A DNA stretch of 39,807 bases from Candidatus Gastranaerophilales bacterium. GTDB lineage: Bacteria > Cyanobacteriota > Vampirovibrionia > Gastranaerophilales > Gastranaerophilaceae. A program made the translations under genes and the position numbers. The notes beneath the pieces are model-generated. The model was given only the letters and a program-made list of their open reading frames with translations, made no database searches and was not told the origin of the DNA. Positions 16,171 to 24,251 of this stretch are shown in pieces. How positions within the stretch are numbered: the stretch's first letter is position 1; each line of letters opens with the position of its first letter. Location of the stretch: positions 1 through 39,807 of the forward strand of contig CALUPN010000009.1 in NCBI GenBank assembly GCA_944322625.1, given 5' to 3'.

Positions 16171-17496
16171 TCAGTTAATTATATCTCCGTATTCTTCGGG
16201 ATTATTTAATAAATCATAGTTGATTTCATTTTCATTATCCGCAATTGCTGCTGCAACTACTGCGTCTGATGTTACATTCAATAATGTTCTCATCATGTCT
16301 GTAATTCTTTCAATTGTAAACAAGAATGCAAAACCTGCTACAAGCTGTTCCGGACTTAATCCCATACCGTTGAGAACAAGTGCTATTGTAATCAAACCGG
16401 CTCCGGGAATTCCGGCGCAGGTAGAAGATGCTATAATTGCTAAGAGTGCAATTTGGATTACCAGGAAAGGAGTCAGAACTACACCGTATGCCTGGGTTAA
16501 GAATATAACCGCAATTGTTTGAAGCATTGCCGTTCCGTCCATATTTAATGTAGCACCCAGAGGCAGAACAAAACTTGAAACTTTATGAGAGATACCTCTT
16601 TTTTCGCAGCATGCAATTGTTAGAGGTAAAGTTGCAGAAGAGCTTGCAGTACCGAATGCTACCATCATGGCTTCAGCTATTGCAGCATAAAGCATCAAGA
16701 CCGGAACTTTTGAGAATATTTTCAAAAATACCGGATATACAATAAAGAACTGTATTGCAAAACCGAGAGCAAGAACTCCTAAATATTTAGATATACTCAT
16801 AAAGATATCAATACCGAATGATGAAACCGCAACTGCAGTAAGAGCAAATACTCCGGGGGCCGCAAAACACATAATCCAATCCGTAACCTTCATTGTTGCA
16901 GCAAATACCGATTCAAAAAAGCCTACAAAAGGCCTGTTGATATCTCCGGCTTTTGCAAGAGCAATAGAGAAGATTAAAGCAAATACAATAATCGGAACCA
17001 TGTCACCGCTTGCAATAGAAGCCAGCGGATTTTTAGGAATAAATCCTAAAATTATATTTAATAAGTTTCCTTTTTGTGCTTCAATTGTAGCTGCAACCTG
17101 AGCTTGAATATCAGCAGCAGTATCAAGGTTTATATAATGAGCTGCTCCTAATCCCGGTTTTAAAAGCAGAGCCAGTACAGCACCTATGGTTACCGCCATT
17201 ATGGTAATAATACCGTAATAAAATATCATTTTTGTGCCGAGCTTTCCTATTTGCTTACTGTCTCCGACACTTGTAATTCCGATTACAATCGCAGAAATTA
17301 CAAGCGGTATAACAACCATTTGAATTAATCTTATAAAGACTTGTCCTATAAACGTTAAGGTTGTCATTAAAATAGGGCTGGGCTCATTATGAAGCCAAAC
17401 CCCCACAATTACACCGAGTACAAGTCCGGCAAAAATATGCCAGTTTCTTTTTAAGCCCAAACCAAGTGCAATTAACACTTGCATATAAAACTTCAT
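16171..17496 (-). CDS. Dicarboxylate/amino acid:cation symporter (DAACS, GltP/GltT-like)
   Basis: The 441-residue inner-membrane protein shows the family fold: several N-terminal helices, a serine-rich re-entrant loop ASSSATLPLTI (HP1), the NMDGTA motif of helix TM7 that helps bind cation, and the second hairpin ASSTCAGIPGAGL (HP2). It would import glutamate, aspartate or C4-dicarboxylates with Na+ or H+. Exact substrate cannot be read from the sequence; in this genome context glutamate would feed the glutamate synthase and CoA metabolism only indirectly. Single-gene unit: a hairpin terminator follows and GAGAGG lies upstream of the ATG at 17496. The C-terminus ends with an acidic tail. Confidence 0.93.
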   Translation of the reverse strand: MKFYMQVLIALGLGLKRNWHIFAGLVLGVIVGVWLHNEPSPILMTTLTFIGQVFIRLIQMVVIPLVISAIVIGITSVGDSKQIGKLGTKMIFYYGIITIMAVTIGAVLALLLKPGLGAAHYINLDTAADIQAQVAATIEAQKGNLLNIILGFIPKNPLASIASGDMVPIIVFALIFSIALAKAGDINRPFVGFFESVFAATMKVTDWIMCFAAPGVFALTAVAVSSFGIDIFMSISKYLGVLALGFAIQFFIVYPVFLKIFSKVPVLMLYAAIAEAMMVAFGTASSSATLPLTIACCEKRGISHKVSSFVLPLGATLNMDGTAMLQTIAVIFLTQAYGVVLTPFLVIQIALLAIIASSTCAGIPGAGLITIALVLNGMGLSPEQLVAGFAFLFTIERITDMMRTLLNVTSDAVVAAAIADNENEINYDLLNNPEEYGDIIN

Positions 17497-17563
17497 ATAT
17501 AAATCCTCTCATATACTTATATAACCAGATTATTGTACTATGTTTTTTACAAATTGTAAAGAT

Positions 17564-18058
17564 TTATTCGGATAATATGCTCTCTCCTGAAATCTTTTCG
17601 CCCTTAATCATATATTTTGCATGCTCTGTTTTCATGAGATGATTATCAACTAAAGAATAAGACTCCAGAGTTAAATCATTGATACCGGAAAAAGTGTTTT
17701 TGTCCAGCCTTATTGTAACGGTATCAGTTAAAATTTTATTGTCATAAGGTGCTTTTTTTGAAAATACAATTAAATTACCTTCGACGGTTTTAACTGAAAT
17801 TTCGGCATTCGCTCCGCTAAACGGGTTCGAAAGCGTAATCTTGTCTCCGACACGAGATAAATTCCACATGTCAGTGCTTGCCGGCTTAAAAGTTCCGTAA
17901 CTGTTAGTATCTGCTAAATTCGCTTTAACTCTCCAACTTCCGAAAAATGCTTTTGGAATGTCATTAATTGACACTCCGGCATTAAGGACTATATCATCAG
18001 CAAATACAGTTCCAACTGATAACAATAATAAAATTAAAAATAATATAACTCTCTTCAT
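17564..18058 (-). CDS. Secreted protein, possible lipocalin-like beta barrel
   Basis: The 164-residue protein has a signal peptide (MKRVILFLILLLLSVGTVFA) and a mature part of alternating strands. FFGSWRVKANLADTN, a short GxW-like segment at the start of the mature domain followed by repeated amphipathic strands, resembles small lipocalin-type barrels, but this is only a pattern impression. No lipobox Cys is present. It is divergent from the PDZ gene (91-nt gap). Function unknown. Confidence 0.65.
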   Translation of the reverse strand: MKRVILFLILLLLSVGTVFADDIVLNAGVSINDIPKAFFGSWRVKANLADTNSYGTFKPASTDMWNLSRVGDKITLSNPFSGANAEISVKTVEGNLIVFSKKAPYDNKILTDTVTIRLDKNTFSGINDLTLESYSLVDNHLMKTEHAKYMIKGEKISGESILSE

Positions 18059-18149
18059 ATAGTTATTATACCAGTAATTTAAAAAAAGTCATTTATAATA
18101 CTTACATTATAACTTTTCATGCTATTATAGTTAAAAGGAGTTGTATTTT

Positions 18150-18863
18150 ATGAAAAGATTTATATTAGTCTTGCTTTTTTTTGTTTTTACATGCAGTTAT
18201 TGTCTTGCCGGAACAGCCGGTATTTTTGAAAATTATAAAGCCGATAAATTGCGTGATAAAATAATAAAGCTCTATGTCCTTGAAGGAGCGCAAGTTGAAA
18301 ATTATGTAACAAATGCAAATTCTTTTAGTATTGCAAAAAACAATGTGTCATACGGTTACAATTTCCGGGAGTTGTATAATTATACAATTGTGCAAGACGG
18401 TAAAAACGCTGTTGTATCATTAGCAATAAGTTCCGGGGTGGGAGCATATTCGAATTTTGCGAATTTAACCAGTTCGGAGCAAAAAGAGTTAGAGCGCGTT
18501 AAGGGAATTATTTCCGGCTATTATTCATACGGACTTAGTTTTCCGGAGAAAACTTATTTTTATAATGAATATAATCAAGACGGAATGTTGGTACAGAAAA
18601 ATGTAATTGCGGGTTCACAAAGATTTCGCGGATTTAAGCTTACGGCAGTGAGTTATGATGCCAAAGCAAAAGGCTTATACATAGGGGACAGAATAATAAA
18701 AGTAAACGGCATTAAACTAAAGAAATATTCCCGCCCGGAGTTAGCAAAACTTTTTAAACCGACCTCAAAGGATGATTTTATCGATATTACATATAAAAGA
18801 GGAAAAATCATAAAAGACATAAGAATTAATGCCGAATTTGTAAAACCGAAAGCAGGATTATAA
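18150..18863 (+). CDS. Secreted PDZ-domain protein
   Basis: The 237-residue protein starts at the ATG at 18150, 8 nt after AAAAGGAG (an in-frame TTG at 18141 would sit on the ribosome site itself). It has a signal peptide (MKRFILVLLFFVFTCSYCLA), a middle domain of unknown type (~25-140), and a C-terminal PDZ-like domain (~155-230) with FRGFKLTAVSYDAKAKGLYI and GDRIIKVNGIKLKKYS, the GD.I..VNG core of PDZ folds. No protease triad is visible, so it is likely a periplasmic binding or scaffold protein. The ankyrin gene follows after 5 nt, so the two are probably one transcript. Confidence 0.75.
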   Translation: MKRFILVLLFFVFTCSYCLAGTAGIFENYKADKLRDKIIKLYVLEGAQVENYVTNANSFSIAKNNVSYGYNFRELYNYTIVQDGKNAVVSLAISSGVGAYSNFANLTSSEQKELERVKGIISGYYSYGLSFPEKTYFYNEYNQDGMLVQKNVIAGSQRFRGFKLTAVSYDAKAKGLYIGDRIIKVNGIKLKKYSRPELAKLFKPTSKDDFIDITYKRGKIIKDIRINAEFVKPKAGL

Positions 18864-18868
18864 AAATT

Positions 18869-19378
18869 ATGAAAAAAATCTTAATTACCTTTTTTATATT
18901 ATCTGTATCTTGTTTGAATTTTTGCTTTTCTGCAAATGAAGATGGTATTTTTAGGCGAGAAATTATGAACTCCGGTTATTCATTTAATACCACAGGGTTT
19001 ATTAATGCTATTAATAAAAATGATATCAGAGTTGTTAAAATTTTTTTACAAGCCGGAATGAATCCGAATGCAACTTATACCGGAACTCCTGCTCCGATGT
19101 ATGCCTTATTTTTAAATAGAAATGAAATATTAGATATTTTGTTGGAAAATGGAGCTGACCCGGAAACAAAAGTGCCTGCTTTATATGTTGCATTGAAACC
19201 TCAAAATTTGCTATCTCTTGCTATAAAACGGGGAAATGTTGAAGCTGTTGAAATTTTAATAAATCATAATGTTGATATAAATAAGCCATTTAATAAAAAA
19301 ACACCGTTAGAGTATGCAAAAAAATGTAAACAAAGTGAAATCGCAGATATTTTAATTAAAAACGGAGCAATTGAATAA
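18869..19378 (+). CDS. Secreted ankyrin-repeat protein
   Basis: The 169-residue protein has a signal peptide (MKKILITFFILSVSCLNFCF) and about four ankyrin repeats: GFINAINKNDIRVVKIFLQA-type, then PMYALFLNRNEILDILLENG, LSLAIKRGNVEAVEILINHN and PLEYAKKCKQSEIADILIKNG. The repeats fill the mature protein, so it is a pure binding scaffold in the periplasm or outside the cell. It begins 5 nt after the PDZ gene. Binding target unknown. Confidence 0.85.
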   Translation: MKKILITFFILSVSCLNFCFSANEDGIFRREIMNSGYSFNTTGFINAINKNDIRVVKIFLQAGMNPNATYTGTPAPMYALFLNRNEILDILLENGADPETKVPALYVALKPQNLLSLAIKRGNVEAVEILINHNVDINKPFNKKTPLEYAKKCKQSEIADILIKNGAIE

Positions 19379-19455
19379 TTTTCTTACGCAGGCCGGCATG
19401 TTTCAATCTAATGTTTGTGAAATATTTCTTTTTGTGCGAATTCTTTTTATACTGT

Positions 19456-19474
19456 TTCATTAAAGTTTAATGAA
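19456..19474. promoter_or_regulatory. Perfect 9-1-9 palindrome upstream of prfA
   Basis: TTCATTAAA (19456-19464), G, TTTAATGAA (19466-19474): a nearly continuous dyad, too tight for an RNA hairpin loop and therefore more like a dimer-binding operator. A possible -10 (TTTTATACTG) lies directly before it. The 200-nt gap 19379-19578 between the ankyrin gene and prfA holds nothing else recognisable. Confidence 0.4.
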
Positions 19475-19578
19475 CTGTTTTCGTCAAGAGGTATAAATGC
19501 TTGATTAAGACTGCTTACAGCCCGATAATATACATTTCCCCCTGTTTTTGTTATACTTTTTATATGAGGTAAATTTAT

Positions 19579-20664
19579 ATGAAAGATATGTTAGATAAAA
19601 TTATTCAGATTGAAAAGAAATATACCGAGCTTGGCGAAACTCTTTCAAAGCCTGAAGTTATTGCAGATTATAACAAATTCCGTGATTTATCAAAACAAAG
19701 AAAATCAATGGAAGAGACTGTTGAACTTTACTATGCCTGGAAAAAAGCAGTGGATGCTATTGAAGAAGCGAAACAGCTTATTCACGAAGAAAAAGACGAA
19801 GAAATGCGCCAGTTCTTAAAATCTGATATGGAAGAAAACGAAAAGAAGATTGCGGAATATGAAGAGCGTATGAAGGTTCTTCTTCTTCCCAGAGACCCGA
19901 TGGATGATAAAGATATTATGCTCGAAATCAGAGGCGGCGCCGGCGGAGATGAGGCAAATATTTTTGCGGGTGACTTGATGAGAATGTATATGCGCTATGC
20001 GGATAAAAAAGGCTGGCAGACGCAAATTCTCAGTAAGACCGACTGCGAAGCAGGCGGAGTAAGTGAAGTTATTATTTCAATGAAAGGCGACAGCATTTAT
20101 TCACGTCTTAAATACGAGTCTGGCGTTCATCGAGTTCAAAGGGTTCCGGCAACAGAATCGCAAGGACGTGTTCATACTTCAACCGCAACAGTTGCCGTTA
20201 TGCCGGAGGTTGATGATGTAGAAGTTGAACTTAATATGAATGATGTGGAAATCTCAACAGCCCGTTCAGGCGGTGCCGGCGGACAAAACGTTAACAAGGT
20301 AGAAACTGCGGCAAGAGTATTCCATAAACCGACCGGTATAATGATTTTCTGTACAGAAGAACGTTCACAGCTTCAAAACAAAGAACGCGCACTTCAGATT
20401 TTAAAGGCGAAGCTTTATGATATGGAAGTTCAAAAACAAATGAAAGAGATTACTGACTTAAGGCGTTCACAGGTCGGAACGGGTGACAGGAGCGAACGTA
20501 TAAGAACTTACAATTTCCCGCAGGGAAGACTTACCGACCACAGAATAGGGCAGAACCTTAACGTTTGGACAGTAATTGACGGCGATTTAGATGAGCTTAT
20601 TGATTTACTGACAGAATATGACCAGAAGCTTAAGCTGGAAAAATTAGCAGAAACACAAGCATAA
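19579..20664 (+). CDS. prfA: Peptide chain release factor 1
   Basis: The 361-residue protein reads stop codons UAA and UAG and triggers peptide release. It carries the PAT tripeptide anticodon (about 190-192, [16 protein letters not shown]), which distinguishes RF1 from RF2 (SPF), and the catalytic GGQ at 234-236 in [15 protein letters not shown]. The C-terminal [15 protein letters not shown] is also RF1-typical. Full length and no frameshift (prfB is the one normally frameshifted). GAGG lies upstream of the ATG at 19579. Followed by a strong hairpin. Confidence 0.97.
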   Translation: MKDMLDKIIQIEKKYTELGETLSKPEVIADYNKFRDLSKQRKSMEETVELYYAWKKAVDAIEEAKQLIHEEKDEEMRQFLKSDMEENEKKIAEYEERMKVLLLPRDPMDDKDIMLEIRGGAGGDEANIFAGDLMRMYMRYADKKGWQTQILSKTDCEAGGVSEVIISMKGDSIYSRLKYESGVHRVQRVPATESQGRVHTSTATVAVMPEVDDVEVELNMNDVEISTARSGGAGGQNVNKVETAARVFHKPTGIMIFCTEERSQLQNKERALQILKAKLYDMEVQKQMKEITDLRRSQVGTGDRSERIRTYNFPQGRLTDHRIGQNLNVWTVIDGDLDELIDLLTEYDQKLKLEKLAETQA

Positions 20665-20686
20665 GGCAATATTTATTGTAAAAGTT

Positions 20687-20720
20687 AAAGTAGGGTGCGG
20701 TTGCTACCGTGCCCTACTTT
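20687..20720. terminator. Long GC-rich hairpin between prfA and a convergent gene
   Basis: AAAGTAGGG (20687-20695) pairs with CCCTACTTT (20712-20720) and the inner TGCGGT with ACCGTG (two wobble/mismatch-tolerant pairs), giving a ~15-bp stem with a 4-nt loop. T-tracts are short on both sides. It is most simply a bidirectional terminator, though its GC content stands out from the surroundings and it could be a dispersed palindrome. Confidence 0.6.
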
Positions 20721-20721
20721 G

Positions 20722-21340
20722 CTAATCAAAGAAATCTATTAATTTTTCCCAAAGAGACGGTTTGTTTCTTTGTTGTTGTTGTTGGATTGTGCTGCTACGT
20801 AAAGTGCGGTTAAACGCGTTGACTTCATCTAAAGCCAGTTGTCTTTCTATATACTGAGGATCTAATTTATAATTATATACTTTATAATTCTTTTTTTTGA
20901 AAAGTTCCGGATAATAAGTGTATTTATAAAAACGTTCAAAAGTCTTAACAGCAGTACCCTCCGGTAATTTTCTCAATTCAGCAATAACATCATCAACTTC
21001 AAGGCCGTCAACCCGGAGACGTGTTGCCATTTCAATACTTGCCCGATTTTTCTTATCTATTTTTTTTTGGATCAACAAGTCGCAGATGTGTACCTGCTTC
21101 CATAGCGTGAGTATAATAATTAGTGGTATACTCTATTGCTTTAAGATTAATACCTACATTATCAAACAATCTTACTAATTTTTTAATTTCCGGGTTGCGC
21201 ACTAATTCTTTGATCAATTCCGTACTATAACAAAAATTATCAATTATTAATTTTCCAAAGCTGGGATTGTTTTGTTTTTGTGGATTTTGTACAGTTCTAC
21301 GATTATAATCTGTTGCCGGAGATATTTTGTTTATTTTCAT
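20722..21340 (-). pseudogene. Hypothetical protein interrupted by a frameshift at an A9 run
   Basis: Two minus-strand ORFs overlap: an N-terminal one (21340-21053, 95 aa, MKINKISPATDYNRRTVQNP, with NPSFGK) and a C-terminal one (21078-20722, 118 aa). They meet at nine consecutive A on the minus strand (T9 at 21060-21068). Removing one A joins them into one 205-residue reading frame (DPKKIDKKNRASIEM at the junction). The second ORF has only a TTG at 21078 with no ribosome site, so it is unlikely to be an independent gene. The product is charged, with no recognised domain, and a Gln-rich tail. The cause may be a sequencing/assembly error, phase variation, transcriptional slippage, or a true disruption. 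It faces prfA. Confidence 0.65.
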
Positions 21341-21479
21341 TTTTATGGAGTCCCTTTCTTTCTCTAATAAAAATTCTAAAATTTTTTTTGCTAGTGTTAT
21401 AACAATTATTCATCACTTATTCCGGCCTTTTGTGTGCATAAAACTTTTATATAAATAATATTTATGGTATAAAAAATGT

Positions 21480-21728
21480 ATGAATAAGCAAAGAAAATGT
21501 GTCGGTTGCGGGGAACTTAAACCCCGCGAAGGGATGATTAAAATAACAAAAAATCATAAAGACGGAAAAGTTATTGTTAATCCGGACTCCTTCACATTTG
21601 GCAGATCTGCATATCTTTGTTATAATCAATCTTGTATAGAAGCAGCATTAAAAAAATCAAAATTAAACAGAGTATTAAAAACCTCTGAGGACTTGAAAGG
21701 AATATTAGATGGACAGTATAAGAGTTAG
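21480..21728 (+). CDS. YlxR-family RNA-binding protein (RNase P modulator RnpM)
   Basis: The 82-residue protein opens with RKCVGCGELKPREGMIKI and has the GRSAYLCYNQSCIEAALKKSK segment of the DUF448/YlxR family. YlxR/RnpM of Gram-positive bacteria binds RNase P RNA and influences its activity. It overlaps infB by 20 nt, the conserved ylxR-infB arrangement normally found downstream of nusA; nusA is not next to it here (a 139-nt gap and an unrelated gene precede it). No strong ribosome site is seen before the ATG at 21480. Confidence 0.9.
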   Translation: MNKQRKCVGCGELKPREGMIKITKNHKDGKVIVNPDSFTFGRSAYLCYNQSCIEAALKKSKLNRVLKTSEDLKGILDGQYKS

Positions 21729-24183
21729 TGAATTAGCACGCGAGCTGGGTAAAACCAGCAAAGAAGTTATAGAAAAATTTGGTGAGATTGATATAATTGT
21801 AAAATCGCACTCTAATACTGTAACTCCTACTCAAATAAGAAAATTGAAAGAATATTTAGGTCTTACGCCCAAAAAGTCTTCCTCTAAGCCGAAGGCTTTT
21901 GTTGTTAAAAAAGCAAAACCTTCTGTAGAAGAGACTCCCAAAGAAGAAGTGAAAACAAAAGAACCTGAAAAGAAGGAAGAGGTTAAAGAGGAGAAAAAGC
22001 CTGAAAAAAGCGTAGTCAGGGTTGAAAGAACTAAAATAGAATATCCGAAAAACCAATCCAGAATTGAGATTGTGCGAAAAGCTCCTCCAAAGCCGGTAAA
22101 ATCTGCTTCTGAGTCAAAAACCGGCTCAAAAGATGATAAGGATAAAAAAGTCCCTGAAAAGAAAAATTTTGTAAAAGCTCCGCAGGAAAAGAAACTTGTT
22201 GAGAGAAGAATAATCCCTCAAGAAATTTATGAAGGAAAAGGCGGGCCTTCTTCTAAGAGAAAAAATGATTCTAAAAAGAAGGATAAGGATTATAATTCCA
22301 AAAAAGAAGATCAAGAGATGATTTCTCTTGAAAAAGCCGCGGCGCAAAAGCATAAAAAGAAATCTCATAAAGAAGAAGCGCAGGAAGAAGTTAAACAAAT
22401 TGTAGTAAATTCAGCTATGACAATCAGCGAGCTTGCTGATAAAATTCACAAAACACCTGCGGAAATCGTTAAATTTCTGATGTTTCAGGGTATTATGGCA
22501 ACAGTTAACCAGCTTATTGATGTTGATACGATTAAAAAAGTCTGCGCTGAATATAATTTAGAAGTTCTTGAAGAAGACATCGATGCTTATATAGAAGAAG
22601 AACTTGAAAAAGAACAGAAACAAAAGGCTTTGACTGAAGTCGATAAGAAACTTTTGAAAAAGCGTGCACCGGTTGTAAGTATTATGGGACACGTTGACCA
22701 CGGTAAAACGACTTTGTTAGACAGTATCCGGGCTTCAAAACACAAAATTGTAGCAACCGAAGTCGGTGGTATAACCCAGTCAATCGGTGCTTATACGGTT
22801 TATCTGGACAACAATCACGATAAGAAAATTGTATTTGTAGATACTCCCGGTCACGAAGCTTTTACGGAAATGCGTGCACGCGGTGCTAAAGCTACTGATA
22901 TTGCCATTCTTGTTGTTGCGGCAGATGACGGTATAATGCCTCAAACTATAGAAGCAATAAATCACGCAAAGGCTGCTGAAGTACCGATTATTGTTGCTGT
23001 TAACAAAATTGATAAACCGGGTGCGGATCCGGATAGGATTTTACAGCAGCTTACTGAACACGGGCTTGTGCCGGAAGCATGGGGCGGCGATACAATAACG
23101 GTTAAAGTTTCTGCGCTTCAAGGAACGGGGATTGATGAACTTCTTGAATATATTCTGCTTGTTGCAGATATTCAGGATTTGAAAGCTAATCCGAAAGCAG
23201 AAGCTTCCGGTGTTGTTATTGAAGCAAACCTTGATAAAGGAAAAGGGCCGGTAGCTACGCTTTTAGTACAAAACGGGACTTTAAGGGCTGGTAATTGTAT
23301 TGTAGTGGGCACTGCTTGCGGAAGAGTAAGGGCTCTTTTATCCGATTCCGGCGAAAGAATTCAAAAGGCAGAACCATCTACTCCGGTAGAGATATTAGGT
23401 TTAACAGAAGTTCCTAATGCCGGTGATTTCTTTGAGGTTGTTAAAAATGAAAAAGAAATGAAGGCTATTGTAGATAAACGAAAAGAAAAAGAACGTAATA
23501 AGCGGCTTGATGCAATGCTTCCGGCTCATATGAGACGCGAGTCAGGAGATGCAGAAGGCGGTATTCCGCAGCTGAATTTGATTATTAAAGCTAATACACA
23601 TGGTGCGGCGGAAGCTGTTTCGCAGGCTATTGCGCAATTAGAGTCAAAAGAGATTGCAACTAAGATTATTCACGTAGGTGTAGGTGATATATCAGAAGCG
23701 GATGTTATGTTAGCTTCAGCTTCCGGTGCAATTATACTCGGGTTCACGGTTAAAGAGGATGCAAATGCTTTAGCTGCTGCGGAAAAAGAAGGCGTTACAA
23801 TTAAGAAGTATGATATTATTTATCAAATCTTAGAAGATATTGAAAAAACAATGATTTCACTTCTTTCACCTGAGGTTAAGGAAGTAGCAACCGGTCAGGC
23901 TGAAATCAGACAAATCTTTACTATAGGTAAAATTCATAAGATTGCGGGCTGCTATGTTACAGAAGGTAAGATTAACCGCAACGATACTGCTGCAATATAC
24001 AGAGACGGAAAAGAAATCTTTAAGGGTGCTGTTGATCAGCTTAAACGGTTTAAAGATGATGTTAAAGAAGTTGCTCAAGGGTTTGAGTGCGGTATTTCTT
24101 TCGTTAAATTTAATGATATTCAGGAAGGTGATATTGTTAAATTTACAACTAAGCAGGAAATTGAGCGTTCAGAATTAGAATAA
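21709..24183 (+). CDS. infB: Translation initiation factor IF-2
   Basis: The 824-residue GTPase delivers initiator fMet-tRNA to the 30S subunit. It has an N-terminal IF2_N motif (VSELARELGKTSKEVIEKF), a long Lys/Glu/Pro-rich low-complexity linker (~60-225), a second IF2_N segment (MTISELADKIHKTPAEIVKF), and the GTPase domain with G1 GHVDHGKT (327-334), G3 DTPGHEAF and G4 NKID. Domains II-IV follow, ending normally. AAAGGA lies before the ATG at 21709, inside the end of ylxR, so the two are translationally linked. The expected rbfA-truB genes are not downstream; a convergent glutamate synthase gene follows. Confidence 0.98.
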   Translation: MDSIRVSELARELGKTSKEVIEKFGEIDIIVKSHSNTVTPTQIRKLKEYLGLTPKKSSSKPKAFVVKKAKPSVEETPKEEVKTKEPEKKEEVKEEKKPEKSVVRVERTKIEYPKNQSRIEIVRKAPPKPVKSASESKTGSKDDKDKKVPEKKNFVKAPQEKKLVERRIIPQEIYEGKGGPSSKRKNDSKKKDKDYNSKKEDQEMISLEKAAAQKHKKKSHKEEAQEEVKQIVVNSAMTISELADKIHKTPAEIVKFLMFQGIMATVNQLIDVDTIKKVCAEYNLEVLEEDIDAYIEEELEKEQKQKALTEVDKKLLKKRAPVVSIMGHVDHGKTTLLDSIRASKHKIVATEVGGITQSIGAYTVYLDNNHDKKIVFVDTPGHEAFTEMRARGAKATDIAILVVAADDGIMPQTIEAINHAKAAEVPIIVAVNKIDKPGADPDRILQQLTEHGLVPEAWGGDTITVKVSALQGTGIDELLEYILLVADIQDLKANPKAEASGVVIEANLDKGKGPVATLLVQNGTLRAGNCIVVGTACGRVRALLSDSGERIQKAEPSTPVEILGLTEVPNAGDFFEVVKNEKEMKAIVDKRKEKERNKRLDAMLPAHMRRESGDAEGGIPQLNLIIKANTHGAAEAVSQAIAQLESKEIATKIIHVGVGDISEADVMLASASGAIILGFTVKEDANALAAAEKEGVTIKKYDIIYQILEDIEKTMISLLSPEVKEVATGQAEIRQIFTIGKIHKIAGCYVTEGKINRNDTAAIYRDGKEIFKGAVDQLKRFKDDVKEVAQGFECGISFVKFNDIQEGDIVKFTTKQEIERSELE

Positions 24184-24251
24184 AAAGCTCTCTGTAATTA
24201 TATAAGAAATTATACCGCAAATGCGTGTTTGTGTAACAATGCCGGAGGACT

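Noticed and set aside
19579-20664. Release factor 2 with programmed frameshift
   Set aside because: The tripeptide is PAT, not SPF, and the reading frame is intact, so this is RF1.
21850-22400. Antisense ORFs rich in Phe and Leu
   Set aside because: They mirror the Lys/Glu-rich low-complexity linker of IF-2 and have no ribosome sites or family features.
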